Of a DNA stretch of 5,273 nucleotides, positions 1-5,102 are shown piece after piece (position 1 is the first letter of the stretch; every line of letters begins with the position of its first letter). Source of the DNA: Gammaproteobacteria bacterium UBA3067 (GTDB lineage: Bacteria > Pseudomonadota > Gammaproteobacteria > Pseudomonadales > UBA3067); contig DFBZ01000154.1 in the NCBI GenBank assembly GCA_002366835.1, positions 1 through 5,273 on the forward strand, written 5' to 3'. The notes beneath the pieces are model-generated. The model was given only the letters and a program-made list of their open reading frames with translations. It made no database searches and was not told the origin of the DNA. Position numbers and translations under genes: made by a program.

Positions 1-239
1 TGTAAGTGATGGTTTCAAAACCACGATGAGGATGTTCAGGAAAGCCACCAATATAATCCTAGAAACCGCAGTTGGCCGGCCCAAACTGAAAGTTTACTCT
101 CCTATAGTAAGTTATTTTGAAAATAGAGCTTTCACCTGTTGGGTGCCTCGTGTAGATGTCGACCCGCCAAGCGATGAATTTTAACCCCATCACCATCTTG
201 AACTGCTTGGGCAGTTATGACTTGCTCTAATTCCCGCAT
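1..239 (-). pseudogene. pirin family gene, interrupted 5' part (continues past the window edge)
   Basis: Pirins are cupin-fold, metal-binding proteins; some have quercetin 2,3-dioxygenase activity and E. coli YhaK is a family member. The ATG at 239-237 follows a good ribosome site (GGAG, 8 nt upstream). The first 32 codons read as a pirin N-terminus (MRELEQVITAQAVQDGDGVK, then IHRLAGRHLHEA), after which the frame ends at TGA (134-132). A second pirin segment, DYIGGFPEHPHRGFETITY (58-2), carries the HPHRGFET metal-site motif but lies in another frame, directly after a TAG (61-59). The roughly 85 nt between them (143-59) give no recognisable pirin sequence in any of the three frames; the usual FLLLDE-like stretch is missing. 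The start lies 36 nt after the hydroquinone reductase stop, so it was probably the last or a late gene of that operon. A sequencing error alone would not explain the missing block. The 3' part is outside the window. Confidence 0.8.
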
Positions 240-275
240 GGGTTTTCTCCAGTTTACTATTGTGGCGCAGCGCCC

Positions 276-1241
276 TTACATCACTGCAAGCCCATTCCGG
301 CCATGGGGGACGGTAAAATCCTGGGCTGGCCCCACGGGAACCACCCCAGTGGGGTTGATCATCCGATGACTGGCATAGTAATGCGTTTTAATATGCTCAA
401 AGTGGACGGTTTCAGCGACACCAGGCACTTGATATAGCTCGCGCACATAAGCACTCATATTCGGAAAATCAGCCAGCAATTGGCGATTCGTTTTAAAATG
501 GCCAAAGTACACGGCATCAAAACGAATTAAGGTGGTAAATAAACGCCAATCGGCTTCCGTCAACTGATCGCCAGCAAGATAGCGTTGCTGTGTTAATAAG
601 CCCTCTACCCAATCCAGTGAATCGAACAAACGATGAAACGCCACTTCATAAGCTTGCTGTGTGCTTGCAAAACCTGCTTGATAAACACCGTTGTTAATGG
701 TGTCATAAATACGATCATTTAAGTCGTGAATTCTCTGATGTAAGACCTCAGGATAATAGTCTGTCGCATTGCCGGTTAAAGAATTAAACGCCGTATTAAA
801 CATGCGAATAATCTCCGACGATTCATTACTCACAATGGTCTCTGTTTTTTTATCCCACAAAACCGGTACTGTGACCCGGCCTTCATAACTCACATCGGCT
901 TTTAAATATAACTGGTAAAGAAAATCGAAATTGTAGAGTGGATCATTCATCTCCCAACCATGTTCCAGCATAATCGGCTCCACCACTGTGACATCAATAT
1001 AGTCATGCAACTGCTTTAGCTCACGAAAAATCAATGTACGGTGTGCCCATGGACATGCATGCGACACATACAAGTGATAACGCCCCTTCTCTGCTTTAAA
1101 GCCGGGCTCACCATTCGGTCTGGCTTCTCCATTTGGGGTCAAGCAATTTCTAAAGCGACTATCCTGACGAACAAATTCTCCCACGCTATTATCGGTGTCG
1201 TACCACTGATCCACCCATTTTCCCTTCTGTAATAATCCCAT
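276..1241 (-). CDS. yqjG: glutathionyl-hydroquinone reductase (xi-class GST, YqjG/ECM4 family)
   Basis: This cytosolic enzyme uses glutathione to reduce glutathionyl-hydroquinones to free hydroquinones, recycling quinones that have reacted with glutathione. The N-terminal thioredoxin-like domain holds the family motif HACPWAHRT with the catalytic Cys at residue 63, Trp96 in EHGWEM, and VTVPVLWDK followed by IVSNESSEI (about 123-144), the glutathione-binding region. The helical GST domain follows (about 165-290), with NNGVYQAGF (183-191) and the HYYASH segment (287-292), whose tyrosines are candidate active-site residues by analogy with E. coli YqjG. The length of 321 aa is typical. I place the start at ATG 1241 because MGLLQKGKWVDQWYD is the family N-terminus and GGAG lies 7 nt upstream; the in-frame ATG at 1280 would add 13 atypical residues. 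It lies 102 nt downstream of doxX with no evident terminator between. A weak promoter (TTGTAA, 18 nt, TATTAA) may exist in that gap. Confidence 0.95.
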   Translation of the reverse strand: MGLLQKGKWVDQWYDTDNSVGEFVRQDSRFRNCLTPNGEARPNGEPGFKAEKGRYHLYVSHACPWAHRTLIFRELKQLHDYIDVTVVEPIMLEHGWEMNDPLYNFDFLYQLYLKADVSYEGRVTVPVLWDKKTETIVSNESSEIIRMFNTAFNSLTGNATDYYPEVLHQRIHDLNDRIYDTINNGVYQAGFASTQQAYEVAFHRLFDSLDWVEGLLTQQRYLAGDQLTEADWRLFTTLIRFDAVYFGHFKTNRQLLADFPNMSAYVRELYQVPGVAETVHFEHIKTHYYASHRMINPTGVVPVGPAQDFTVPHGRNGLAVM

Positions 1242-1343
1242 GACACTTCTCCAAAAGAGTTGAACTACTCTGGTGGGCACGCTTATTAATACGCAATGCC
1301 CTTATATCTTTACAACAATCTTCCTAATCTTTACGGCTATTAT

Positions 1344-1790
1344 TTAATCCCTTAAGCGGGCTTCCAGCAGGCGATCAAAACTCAGGCTACCCGCGCCTCT
1401 AAAGATTAAGCCAAGGCTAATTACGAGCAAAGCGAGGCCAAACTCATAACCGTTGTTAGTCATAAATAGACCGTTTTGCAGATGAACCATGACAATTGCC
1501 ACAACCATGGTGATTGCTAACATGAGTGCTGCTGGGCGTACCAGCAAACCAGCAACCAGTAACAGCCCACCGAAGAATTCCGCGCCTCCAGCCATCGAGG
1601 CCATTAACATCCCTGGTTCTAAGCCGATCGATGACATCCAACCTGCCGTACCTTTAAGGCCATACCCGCCATACCAGCCGAATAATTTTTGCGCCCCATG
1701 TGCTGAGAAGATTATGCCCGCACCCACTCGAAGAGGCAGGGTATCTAAGCCAGTGGCGCTTGTGGTGATCTTACTGATAAGTGATTTCAT
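1344..1790 (-). CDS. yqjF: DoxX family inner-membrane protein (YqjF-like)
   Basis: A small integral membrane protein of the DoxX family. The biochemical role is unsettled; family members are linked to redox and thiol or aromatic-compound stress. The 148-residue sequence shows about four hydrophobic helices (roughly 18-36, 60-83, 86-105, 115-131). It has the family features HGAQKLFGWYGGYGL (31-45) after the first helix, the Gly- and Glu-containing GGAEFFGGLLL (68-78) and NGYEFGLALL (113-122). The start is set by GGAG 7 nt before ATG 1790. It is the first gene of the minus-strand series and divergent from the LysR gene. In E. coli yqjF is next to yqjG and is a known target of the LysR regulator YhaJ, induced by products of 2,4-dinitrotoluene. 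The same neighbours here support the yqjF assignment, although DoxX paralogues are hard to tell apart by sequence alone. Confidence 0.88.
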   Translation of the reverse strand: MKSLISKITTSATGLDTLPLRVGAGIIFSAHGAQKLFGWYGGYGLKGTAGWMSSIGLEPGMLMASMAGGAEFFGGLLLVAGLLVRPAALMLAITMVVAIVMVHLQNGLFMTNNGYEFGLALLVISLGLIFRGAGSLSFDRLLEARLRD

Positions 1791-1822
1791 TTTGTTGCTC
1801 CAACATTAGGATTATTTAAGTG

Positions 1823-1850
1823 TTGAACCCATTGTAATGACTGTGATAAT
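1823..1850 (+). promoter_or_regulatory. candidate sigma-70 promoter of the LysR gene
   Basis: TTGAAC (1823-1828) and GATAAT (1845-1850) are separated by 16 nt, with an extended -10 TG at 1842-1843. Transcription would begin near 1857 and leave a leader of about 58 nt that contains the overlapping dyads. On the other strand TACAAT (1836-1831) could be the -10 of doxX, with a start near 1824. It has no good -35, as is common at promoters that need a LysR-type activator. These are pattern matches only. Confidence 0.4.
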
Positions 1851-1871
1851 TTCAAAAAGGGGTCTTTTTTG

Positions 1872-1903
1872 TTTAGAATGTTCTAAATATTAGAACTAAT
1901 ATT
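1872..1903. promoter_or_regulatory. overlapping dyads, likely LysR-type operator for doxX and the regulator
   Basis: Three perfect inverted repeats overlap: TTTAGAATGTTCTAAA (1872-1887, 7-bp arms), TTCTAAATATTAGAA (1881-1895, 6-bp arms) and AATATTAGAACTAATATT (1886-1903, 8-bp arms). The middle one contains the T-N11-A form typical of LysR-type sites (TCTAAATATTAGA). The block ends exactly where the LysR ribosome site GGGAGGA (1904-1910) begins. If doxX starts transcription near 1824, the dyad centres lie about 55-70 bp upstream, the usual place for activation by LysR-type proteins. For the regulator gene the same block lies in the leader, which fits self-repression. That the neighbouring protein binds here is inferred. 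Confidence 0.72.
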
Positions 1904-1914
1904 GGGAGGATATA

Positions 1915-2811
1915 ATGGGCAAAAACCCCATCAGTATAGAGATTCTAGAAACGCTGGATGCAATTGACCGACGCGGAAGCTTCGCAAAAGCTGCAGAAGA
2001 ACTGAACAAAGCGACCTCCGCTGTTTCCTACTCAGTGCAAAAGCTTGAGGAGCAGTTGGATATTGCAATATTTCGGCGCCAAGGGCGTCGCTCAGTATTA
2101 ACACCAGCGGGACGATTAATGTTGAATGGAGGTAGAGAAATACTTCAACTCACAACACTTTTGGGAAACAAGGCAAAAGAAGTTGCCACAGGCTGGGAAC
2201 CTCGCATCAGCATTGCAATTGAGTCACATCAATCGTACTCCGCCTTCTTTGCCGTGCTGCACGAATTTCTAAACGAACACCCCACGGTCGAAATTGATAT
2301 TTGTGAATCTGTACTCAATGGTGGATGGGAAGCACTAGAGGAAGGCCGTGTTGACCTCATTGTTGGCTCGCCTGGCCCGGTTCCTGCGCAAAAGGGTTAT
2401 CGTTCTATACCGCTGACACGACCCGATCTGGTGCCGGTGATTGCGCCTCATCATCTATTGGCTAACTTGCTGACTCACCCCGAAACTTTCGAAGCAGCTT
2501 TGCCTAAAGCCCGGCGTGTCATTACACACGACACCTCGATCGTTGAGATTGCGCGCAGCGAGGGCCTAAGCAGCGATGGAAAAATGTTTTATGTGCAAAA
2601 TATCGATCAAAAAGTAGAAGCCATACTGGCAGGGATTGGTATAGGTCACCTGCCACGACAGCGCATTCAAAAATACCTGGACAGTGGCAAACTTATACCA
2701 CTGGAGTTGTACGAGAGCGCCAAATACGATAATTTTCTTGCTTGGAAAATAAGCAATAAAGGTAAAGGTTTAAATGAACTTACTAAACGACTGGCTGCTG
2801 TATTTGGCTAA
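1915..2811 (+). CDS. yhaJ: LysR-type transcriptional regulator, YhaJ-like
   Basis: A DNA-binding regulator of the LysR family, normally a tetramer that responds to a small ligand. Residues 8-65 form the winged helix-turn-helix: ETLDAIDRRGSFAKAAEEL, then SAVSYSVQKLEEQLDIAIF with the recognition helix, and the wing RRSVLTPAGR. The linker helix runs to about 90 and the periplasmic-binding-protein-like effector domain from ATGWEPRISIAIE (91-103) to the end. The DAIDRRGSFAKAAEEL and GWE-plus-effector pattern resembles E. coli YhaJ, which is of about the same length (298 aa here) and controls yqjF. The start ATG 1915 follows GGGAGGA with 4 nt spacing. It is divergent from doxX across 124 nt holding the dyads at 1872-1903. 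The likely task is sensing an aromatic or quinone-related compound and switching on doxX and the hydroquinone reductase; the ligand cannot be read from the sequence. The exact YhaJ orthology is inferred from sequence resemblance and neighbours. Confidence 0.9.
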   Translation: MGKNPISIEILETLDAIDRRGSFAKAAEELNKATSAVSYSVQKLEEQLDIAIFRRQGRRSVLTPAGRLMLNGGREILQLTTLLGNKAKEVATGWEPRISIAIESHQSYSAFFAVLHEFLNEHPTVEIDICESVLNGGWEALEEGRVDLIVGSPGPVPAQKGYRSIPLTRPDLVPVIAPHHLLANLLTHPETFEAALPKARRVITHDTSIVEIARSEGLSSDGKMFYVQNIDQKVEAILAGIGIGHLPRQRIQKYLDSGKLIPLELYESAKYDNFLAWKISNKGKGLNELTKRLAAVFG

Positions 2812-3219
2812 AGTAAAGTCCTTTTCAAGCTCACCCAAGCGATATGGATAGAGCTAGATGCCCGGTAAGAGCTTAAAGCACAGTTTGTGAGGTGCAGAAA
2901 TGGATTCTCAAAACTCCCCATATCTAATTTGTATTTTACAGAGGGTGTGCCAATGAATAGACGATACCGCCCTCTGACAAAACCTGCACCGGCAGCCCAT
3001 CGATATTCAGCGTGACCGGCAGTTTTTTATCTCGAATATCAGTTATGCCCTCAAAATATCCTAGCTTATTCTTCAACTGGTAGAAGGTTTGAATGCTGTT
3101 GTCGCATTTATCGCGCAGGCAGAACTGGGCGGTTTTAACACGACTCACCGAGAATTTTCAACTGCTCTGACCCCTTTGATGCCGGCTGAAACCACTGATG
3201 ATACCGGCCCGGTGCAGAC
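2812..3219. other. intergenic stretch without a convincing gene
   Basis: Between the LysR stop and the first long repeat I find no recognisable family, RNA gene or strong terminator. A 6-bp inverted pair AAGCTC/GAGCTT (about 2828-2875) has a loop near 40 nt and no T-run, so it is not a good terminator. The stretch holds one small minus-strand open frame (2936-3148, listed separately). The motif CTGACCCCTTT (3167-3177; AAAGGGGTCAG on the other strand) reminded me of short motifs seen near REP-associated transposases; this is a weak recollection. Confidence 0.5.
2936..3148 (-). CDS. small open frame, 70 codons, unknown; possibly a gene remnant
   Basis: An uninterrupted frame opens at GTG (3148-3146), 12 nt after an in-frame TGA, and ends at TAA (2938-2936). 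There is no good ribosome site before the GTG and no ATG near the N-terminus. The composition is protein-like: it has two Cys in CLRDKC (9-14) and a C-terminal half with alternating hydrophobic residues (LPVTLNIDGLPVQVLSEGG, 43-61), which suggests beta strands. I do not recognise a family. It has no operon partner: the LysR gene behind it is on the opposite strand, and fic lies more than 300 nt away across the long repeat. It may be the tail of a decayed gene or chance. I give it as a candidate only. Confidence 0.2.
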   Translation of the reverse strand: MSRVKTAQFCLRDKCDNSIQTFYQLKNKLGYFEGITDIRDKKLPVTLNIDGLPVQVLSEGGIVYSLAHPL

Positions 3220-3457
3220 TCCAGTTTCGTTGGTGTAAAAAGCCATCAATATCCCTAAGAGAGTGCTTGCTGGGGCGGGCGGACTATACGAAGTGTTCGA
3301 CAGATGGCTTGAAATGAGAGACTACGCCACTATTGATCCCGTGTTTTGTTGCAGCGCATAGCGAGGAATTAGGTTCTAGAGAACGATGGGAATCTATTCG
3401 ATGGATAGGGTGGTTTCGACTTGAGGCATTGTCTGCTTTCGGCCATTACCGGACGTT
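3220..3457. repeat. long direct repeat, copy 1 (downstream of fic)
   Basis: This stretch aligns in the same orientation with 4628-4868, with small indels. The best-kept core, 3285-3373 against 4693-4781, has about 4 differences in 89 positions; the flanks are more diverged. It ends about 4 nt before the fic stop codon. The outer end TCTGCTTTCGGCCATTACC (3432-3450) corresponds to TCTTCTTTTGGTCAATAG (4842-4859) in copy 2. Neither copy contains a long open frame in any of the frames I read, and I could not assign them to a known element. Confidence 0.88.
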
Positions 3458-3460
3458 TAT

Positions 3461-4498
3461 TTAAGAAGCCAGCACATAGTAAGTACCACGCCCAGTGCCT
3501 TCCATCTTTATGAGGCCTAGCTTAAGTAGCTTATCAAAATCCAGCTTTCTTGAGGCGAGGCTGCGTGACGATATCACCCCGTATTCGCGTTGTGTAATAC
3601 TGCCGTGCTCTTTAATATAATCCAGTATTTGGCGATGGTGCGGCTCTAGACGTGGTTTTTCTGCCGATTGTTCTGGCAATGTTTTACGCACACGACGAAG
3701 CTCATCAAGTATGCCATCCGCGAAATACTCCAACCATGCAGTGAAGTCGATATCATCCTTCAAATCGTAATAATCACCCTCAAGGCCAACGGCTTTAAAG
3801 TAGCGCGTAATATTGCGGTTGTAGTAATTCTCAAAACTGAATATTTCGAATAAATCCAGTCTGGCTTTCCCTAAAATGGCTGTTGTTAGCAATCGGGTCG
3901 TTCTTCCATTGCCATCAATGAACGGATGGATAATCACGCATTGGCGGTGGAAAATACCAGCCAAAATAATGGGGTCTATCTTGCCGATATTCCCTTCAAT
4001 AAATTTGAGTAAATCTCCGGTTAGCTTTCTAACATCTTTTATATCAGGCGGAATAAAGACAATCTCGTCAATTTTTAGAGGATTGCGAATGATGACCGGC
4101 GCTTCCCGCAAAGCACCGCAATGTGCAGGGTTGTCCATCAAACCAGAAACGACCTGTCCCTGAATTTTCTCCAGCGTCTTTATATCCAGCTTGAATTTAC
4201 CAGAGCGCACATTGGCATATAGCGATTGCAGTGCTTTATTGTAATTAAGCACCTCCCTCTCAGTATCGCGTACGCTCTCTTTTTGGGTCTTCAACAGGCG
4301 TTTTACATCGGTCAGCGGTAATGGGTTACCTTCAATACTGGTAGAAGCATAGGATGACAACTCCCTTGCCTCAATCTCCAGTTTCGCCAAATCCTGGTTG
4401 CTTAGATGAAATGATTTAAGCTCACCCAACGATTCTCCTATTTCACGGATCGTCGAGAGAAGCTTATCGCTAATAGTGTATTCAGGTGTCCAGTTCAT
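3461..4498 (-). CDS. Fic-domain protein (AMP-transferase) with N-terminal inhibitory motif and C-terminal winged helix
   Basis: Fic enzymes usually transfer AMP from ATP to a hydroxyl of a target protein. The 345-residue protein has the full catalytic motif HPFIDGNGRTTR (191-202) with His191, the phosphate-binding Asp-Gly-Asn-Gly and two Arg, so it should be active. Near the N-terminus STSIEG (52-57) fits the inhibitory motif S/T-x-x-x-E-G/N; Glu56 would hold the site closed (the N-terminal inhibitory class). RNPLKIDEIVFIPP (138-151) fits the target-docking flap. Residues about 283-345 look like a winged helix (ILDYIKEHGSITQREYGVI, then RKLDFDKLLKLGLI and a GTGRGTYYV wing), so the protein may also bind DNA. 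The target is unknown. It stands alone on its strand between two long direct repeats, with iterated AGCC units touching the start codon; no partner antitoxin is seen. ATG 4498 is supported by the familiar MNWTPEYTIS-type N-terminus, although no Shine-Dalgarno sequence precedes it. Confidence 0.93.
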   Translation of the reverse strand: MNWTPEYTISDKLLSTIREIGESLGELKSFHLSNQDLAKLEIEARELSSYASTSIEGNPLPLTDVKRLLKTQKESVRDTEREVLNYNKALQSLYANVRSGKFKLDIKTLEKIQGQVVSGLMDNPAHCGALREAPVIIRNPLKIDEIVFIPPDIKDVRKLTGDLLKFIEGNIGKIDPIILAGIFHRQCVIIHPFIDGNGRTTRLLTTAILGKARLDLFEIFSFENYYNRNITRYFKAVGLEGDYYDLKDDIDFTAWLEYFADGILDELRRVRKTLPEQSAEKPRLEPHHRQILDYIKEHGSITQREYGVISSRSLASRKLDFDKLLKLGLIKMEGTGRGTYYVLAS

Positions 4499-4570
4499 AG
4501 CCGTAAACTAGCCGATAACTAGCCGCAAATCAACAGAATAATGAGCCGTAAACTAGCCTTAATTTAGCCG
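4499..4570. promoter_or_regulatory. array of 11-bp-spaced AGCC units before fic, likely autoregulatory operator
   Basis: On the plus strand AGCC starts at 4499, 4510 and 4521, and again at 4544, 4555 and 4566. This makes two 27-bp blocks (4499-4525 and 4544-4570), each two 11-bp units plus a final AGCCG, 45 bp apart and identical at 22 of 27 positions. The unit AGCCGTAAACTAGCC occurs exactly at 4499-4513 and 4544-4558; AGCCGATAACTAGCC (4510-4524) and AGCCTTAATTTAGCC (4555-4569) are variants. The near-helical spacing places equal sites on one face of the DNA. The array touches the fic ATG and overlaps any promoter there. Candidate elements on the minus strand are TTGATT (4533-4528), 17 nt, TAGTTT (4510-4505). 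Binding by the Fic winged helix is inferred. Confidence 0.7.
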
Positions 4571-4627
4571 CCTATTTCTTCGCGCTGCTCTCAGGTCATG
4601 GCCTTCCTGGCTACTTCAGCGAGTAGG

Positions 4628-4868
4628 TCCAGTTTCGCTGGTGTAAAAAAGCCATCAATTTCCCGAAGAGGTATTTGTAGTGACGGGCAGATTATACGAA
4701 GTGTTCAACAGATGGCTTGAAATGGCAGACTACGCCACTATTGATCCCTTGTTTTGTTGCAGCGCATAGCGAGGAATTAGGCGTTAGAGAATGGTGGGGA
4801 ATCTAGTCGGTGGGTGGGGTAGTTTTCAATTTGCGGCACTGTCTTCTTTTGGTCAATAGTAGATGTAA
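4628..4868. repeat. long direct repeat, copy 2 (upstream of fic)
   Basis: Same-orientation partner of 3220-3457; with it, this copy brackets fic and its operator array. The core 4693-4781 is nearly identical to copy 1. The minus strand of its left edge continues an open frame beyond the repeat: from 4668 to a TGA at 4593-4591 it reads as a plausible protein end (FFTPAKLDLLAEVARKAMT). In copy 1 a one-base deletion in the run of T breaks that frame. This could mean that the repeat once included the end of a gene, or it could be chance. Confidence 0.88.
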
Positions 4869-5076
4869 ACAACATAATAGGAGCAATGTTAACTCGGAAT
4901 AAATTTATCTCAAGATATCTAATTACAACTTAAAGTAAATTATTAGAACTTGAAAAAACTGTAATAGATTTTGCTCCGCGTGACAGATTAGATCTAAACT
5001 TCTACAGCTCACATTTCAATTTTAATCAAGTTGTTTAGCGCCCGCGTTCTAAAAAATCCACTCAAGATTAATGAAG
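4869..5076. other. AT-rich stretch between repeat copy 2 and the insertion sequence
   Basis: No known gene or RNA is recognisable. One plus-strand reading starts at ATG 4886 with AGGAG only 2 nt before it. It has TAA after 15 codons (4931-4933) and then stays open in the same frame for 34 codons to TAG (5036-5038). This could be a decayed small gene, but the length is within chance for such sequence. Confidence 0.4.
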
Positions 5077-5101
5077 TGTTCTGGTCAATAAAACCGGACA
5101 C
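5077..5101. repeat. putative terminal inverted repeat of the IS3-family element
   Basis: The element end reads TGTTCTGGTCAATAAAACCG inward from 5077 and ends in GGACAC at 5101, just beyond the transposase stop. The partner repeat is not in the window, so the inner limit is approximate. Confidence 0.6.
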
Positions 5102-5102
5102 A

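Noticed and set aside
1242..1280. Longer start (ATG 1280) for the hydroquinone reductase
   Set aside because: It adds 13 residues not seen in the family; ATG 1241 has a well-placed GGAG and the usual MGLL N-terminus.
1456..1641. Open frame of 61 codons on the minus strand
   Set aside because: It overlaps doxX in another frame and has no independent support.
1489..1809. Open frame of 106 codons on the plus strand
   Set aside because: It lies opposite doxX, whose hydrophobic repeats, family motifs and ribosome site are clear; the plus-strand product resembles no family.
2828..2875. Inverted pair AAGCTC/GAGCTT as a terminator of the LysR gene
   Set aside because: The arms are only 6 bp, the loop is near 40 nt and there is no following T-run.
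3220..3457. Repeat as an integron attC site
   Set aside because: The position after a gene is suggestive, but attC sites are usually shorter and I find no conserved RYYYAAC/GTTRRRY pair; a GTTAG in copy 2 (4783-4787) is absent from copy 1.
3876..4163. Open frame of 95 codons on the plus strand
   Set aside because: It is antisense to the Fic domain including the HPFIDGNGR codons, so it is a shadow of that gene.
4499..4570. CRISPR array
   Set aside because: The units are 11 bp with no spacers of uniform length and there are no cas genes; it fits an operator or iteron array.
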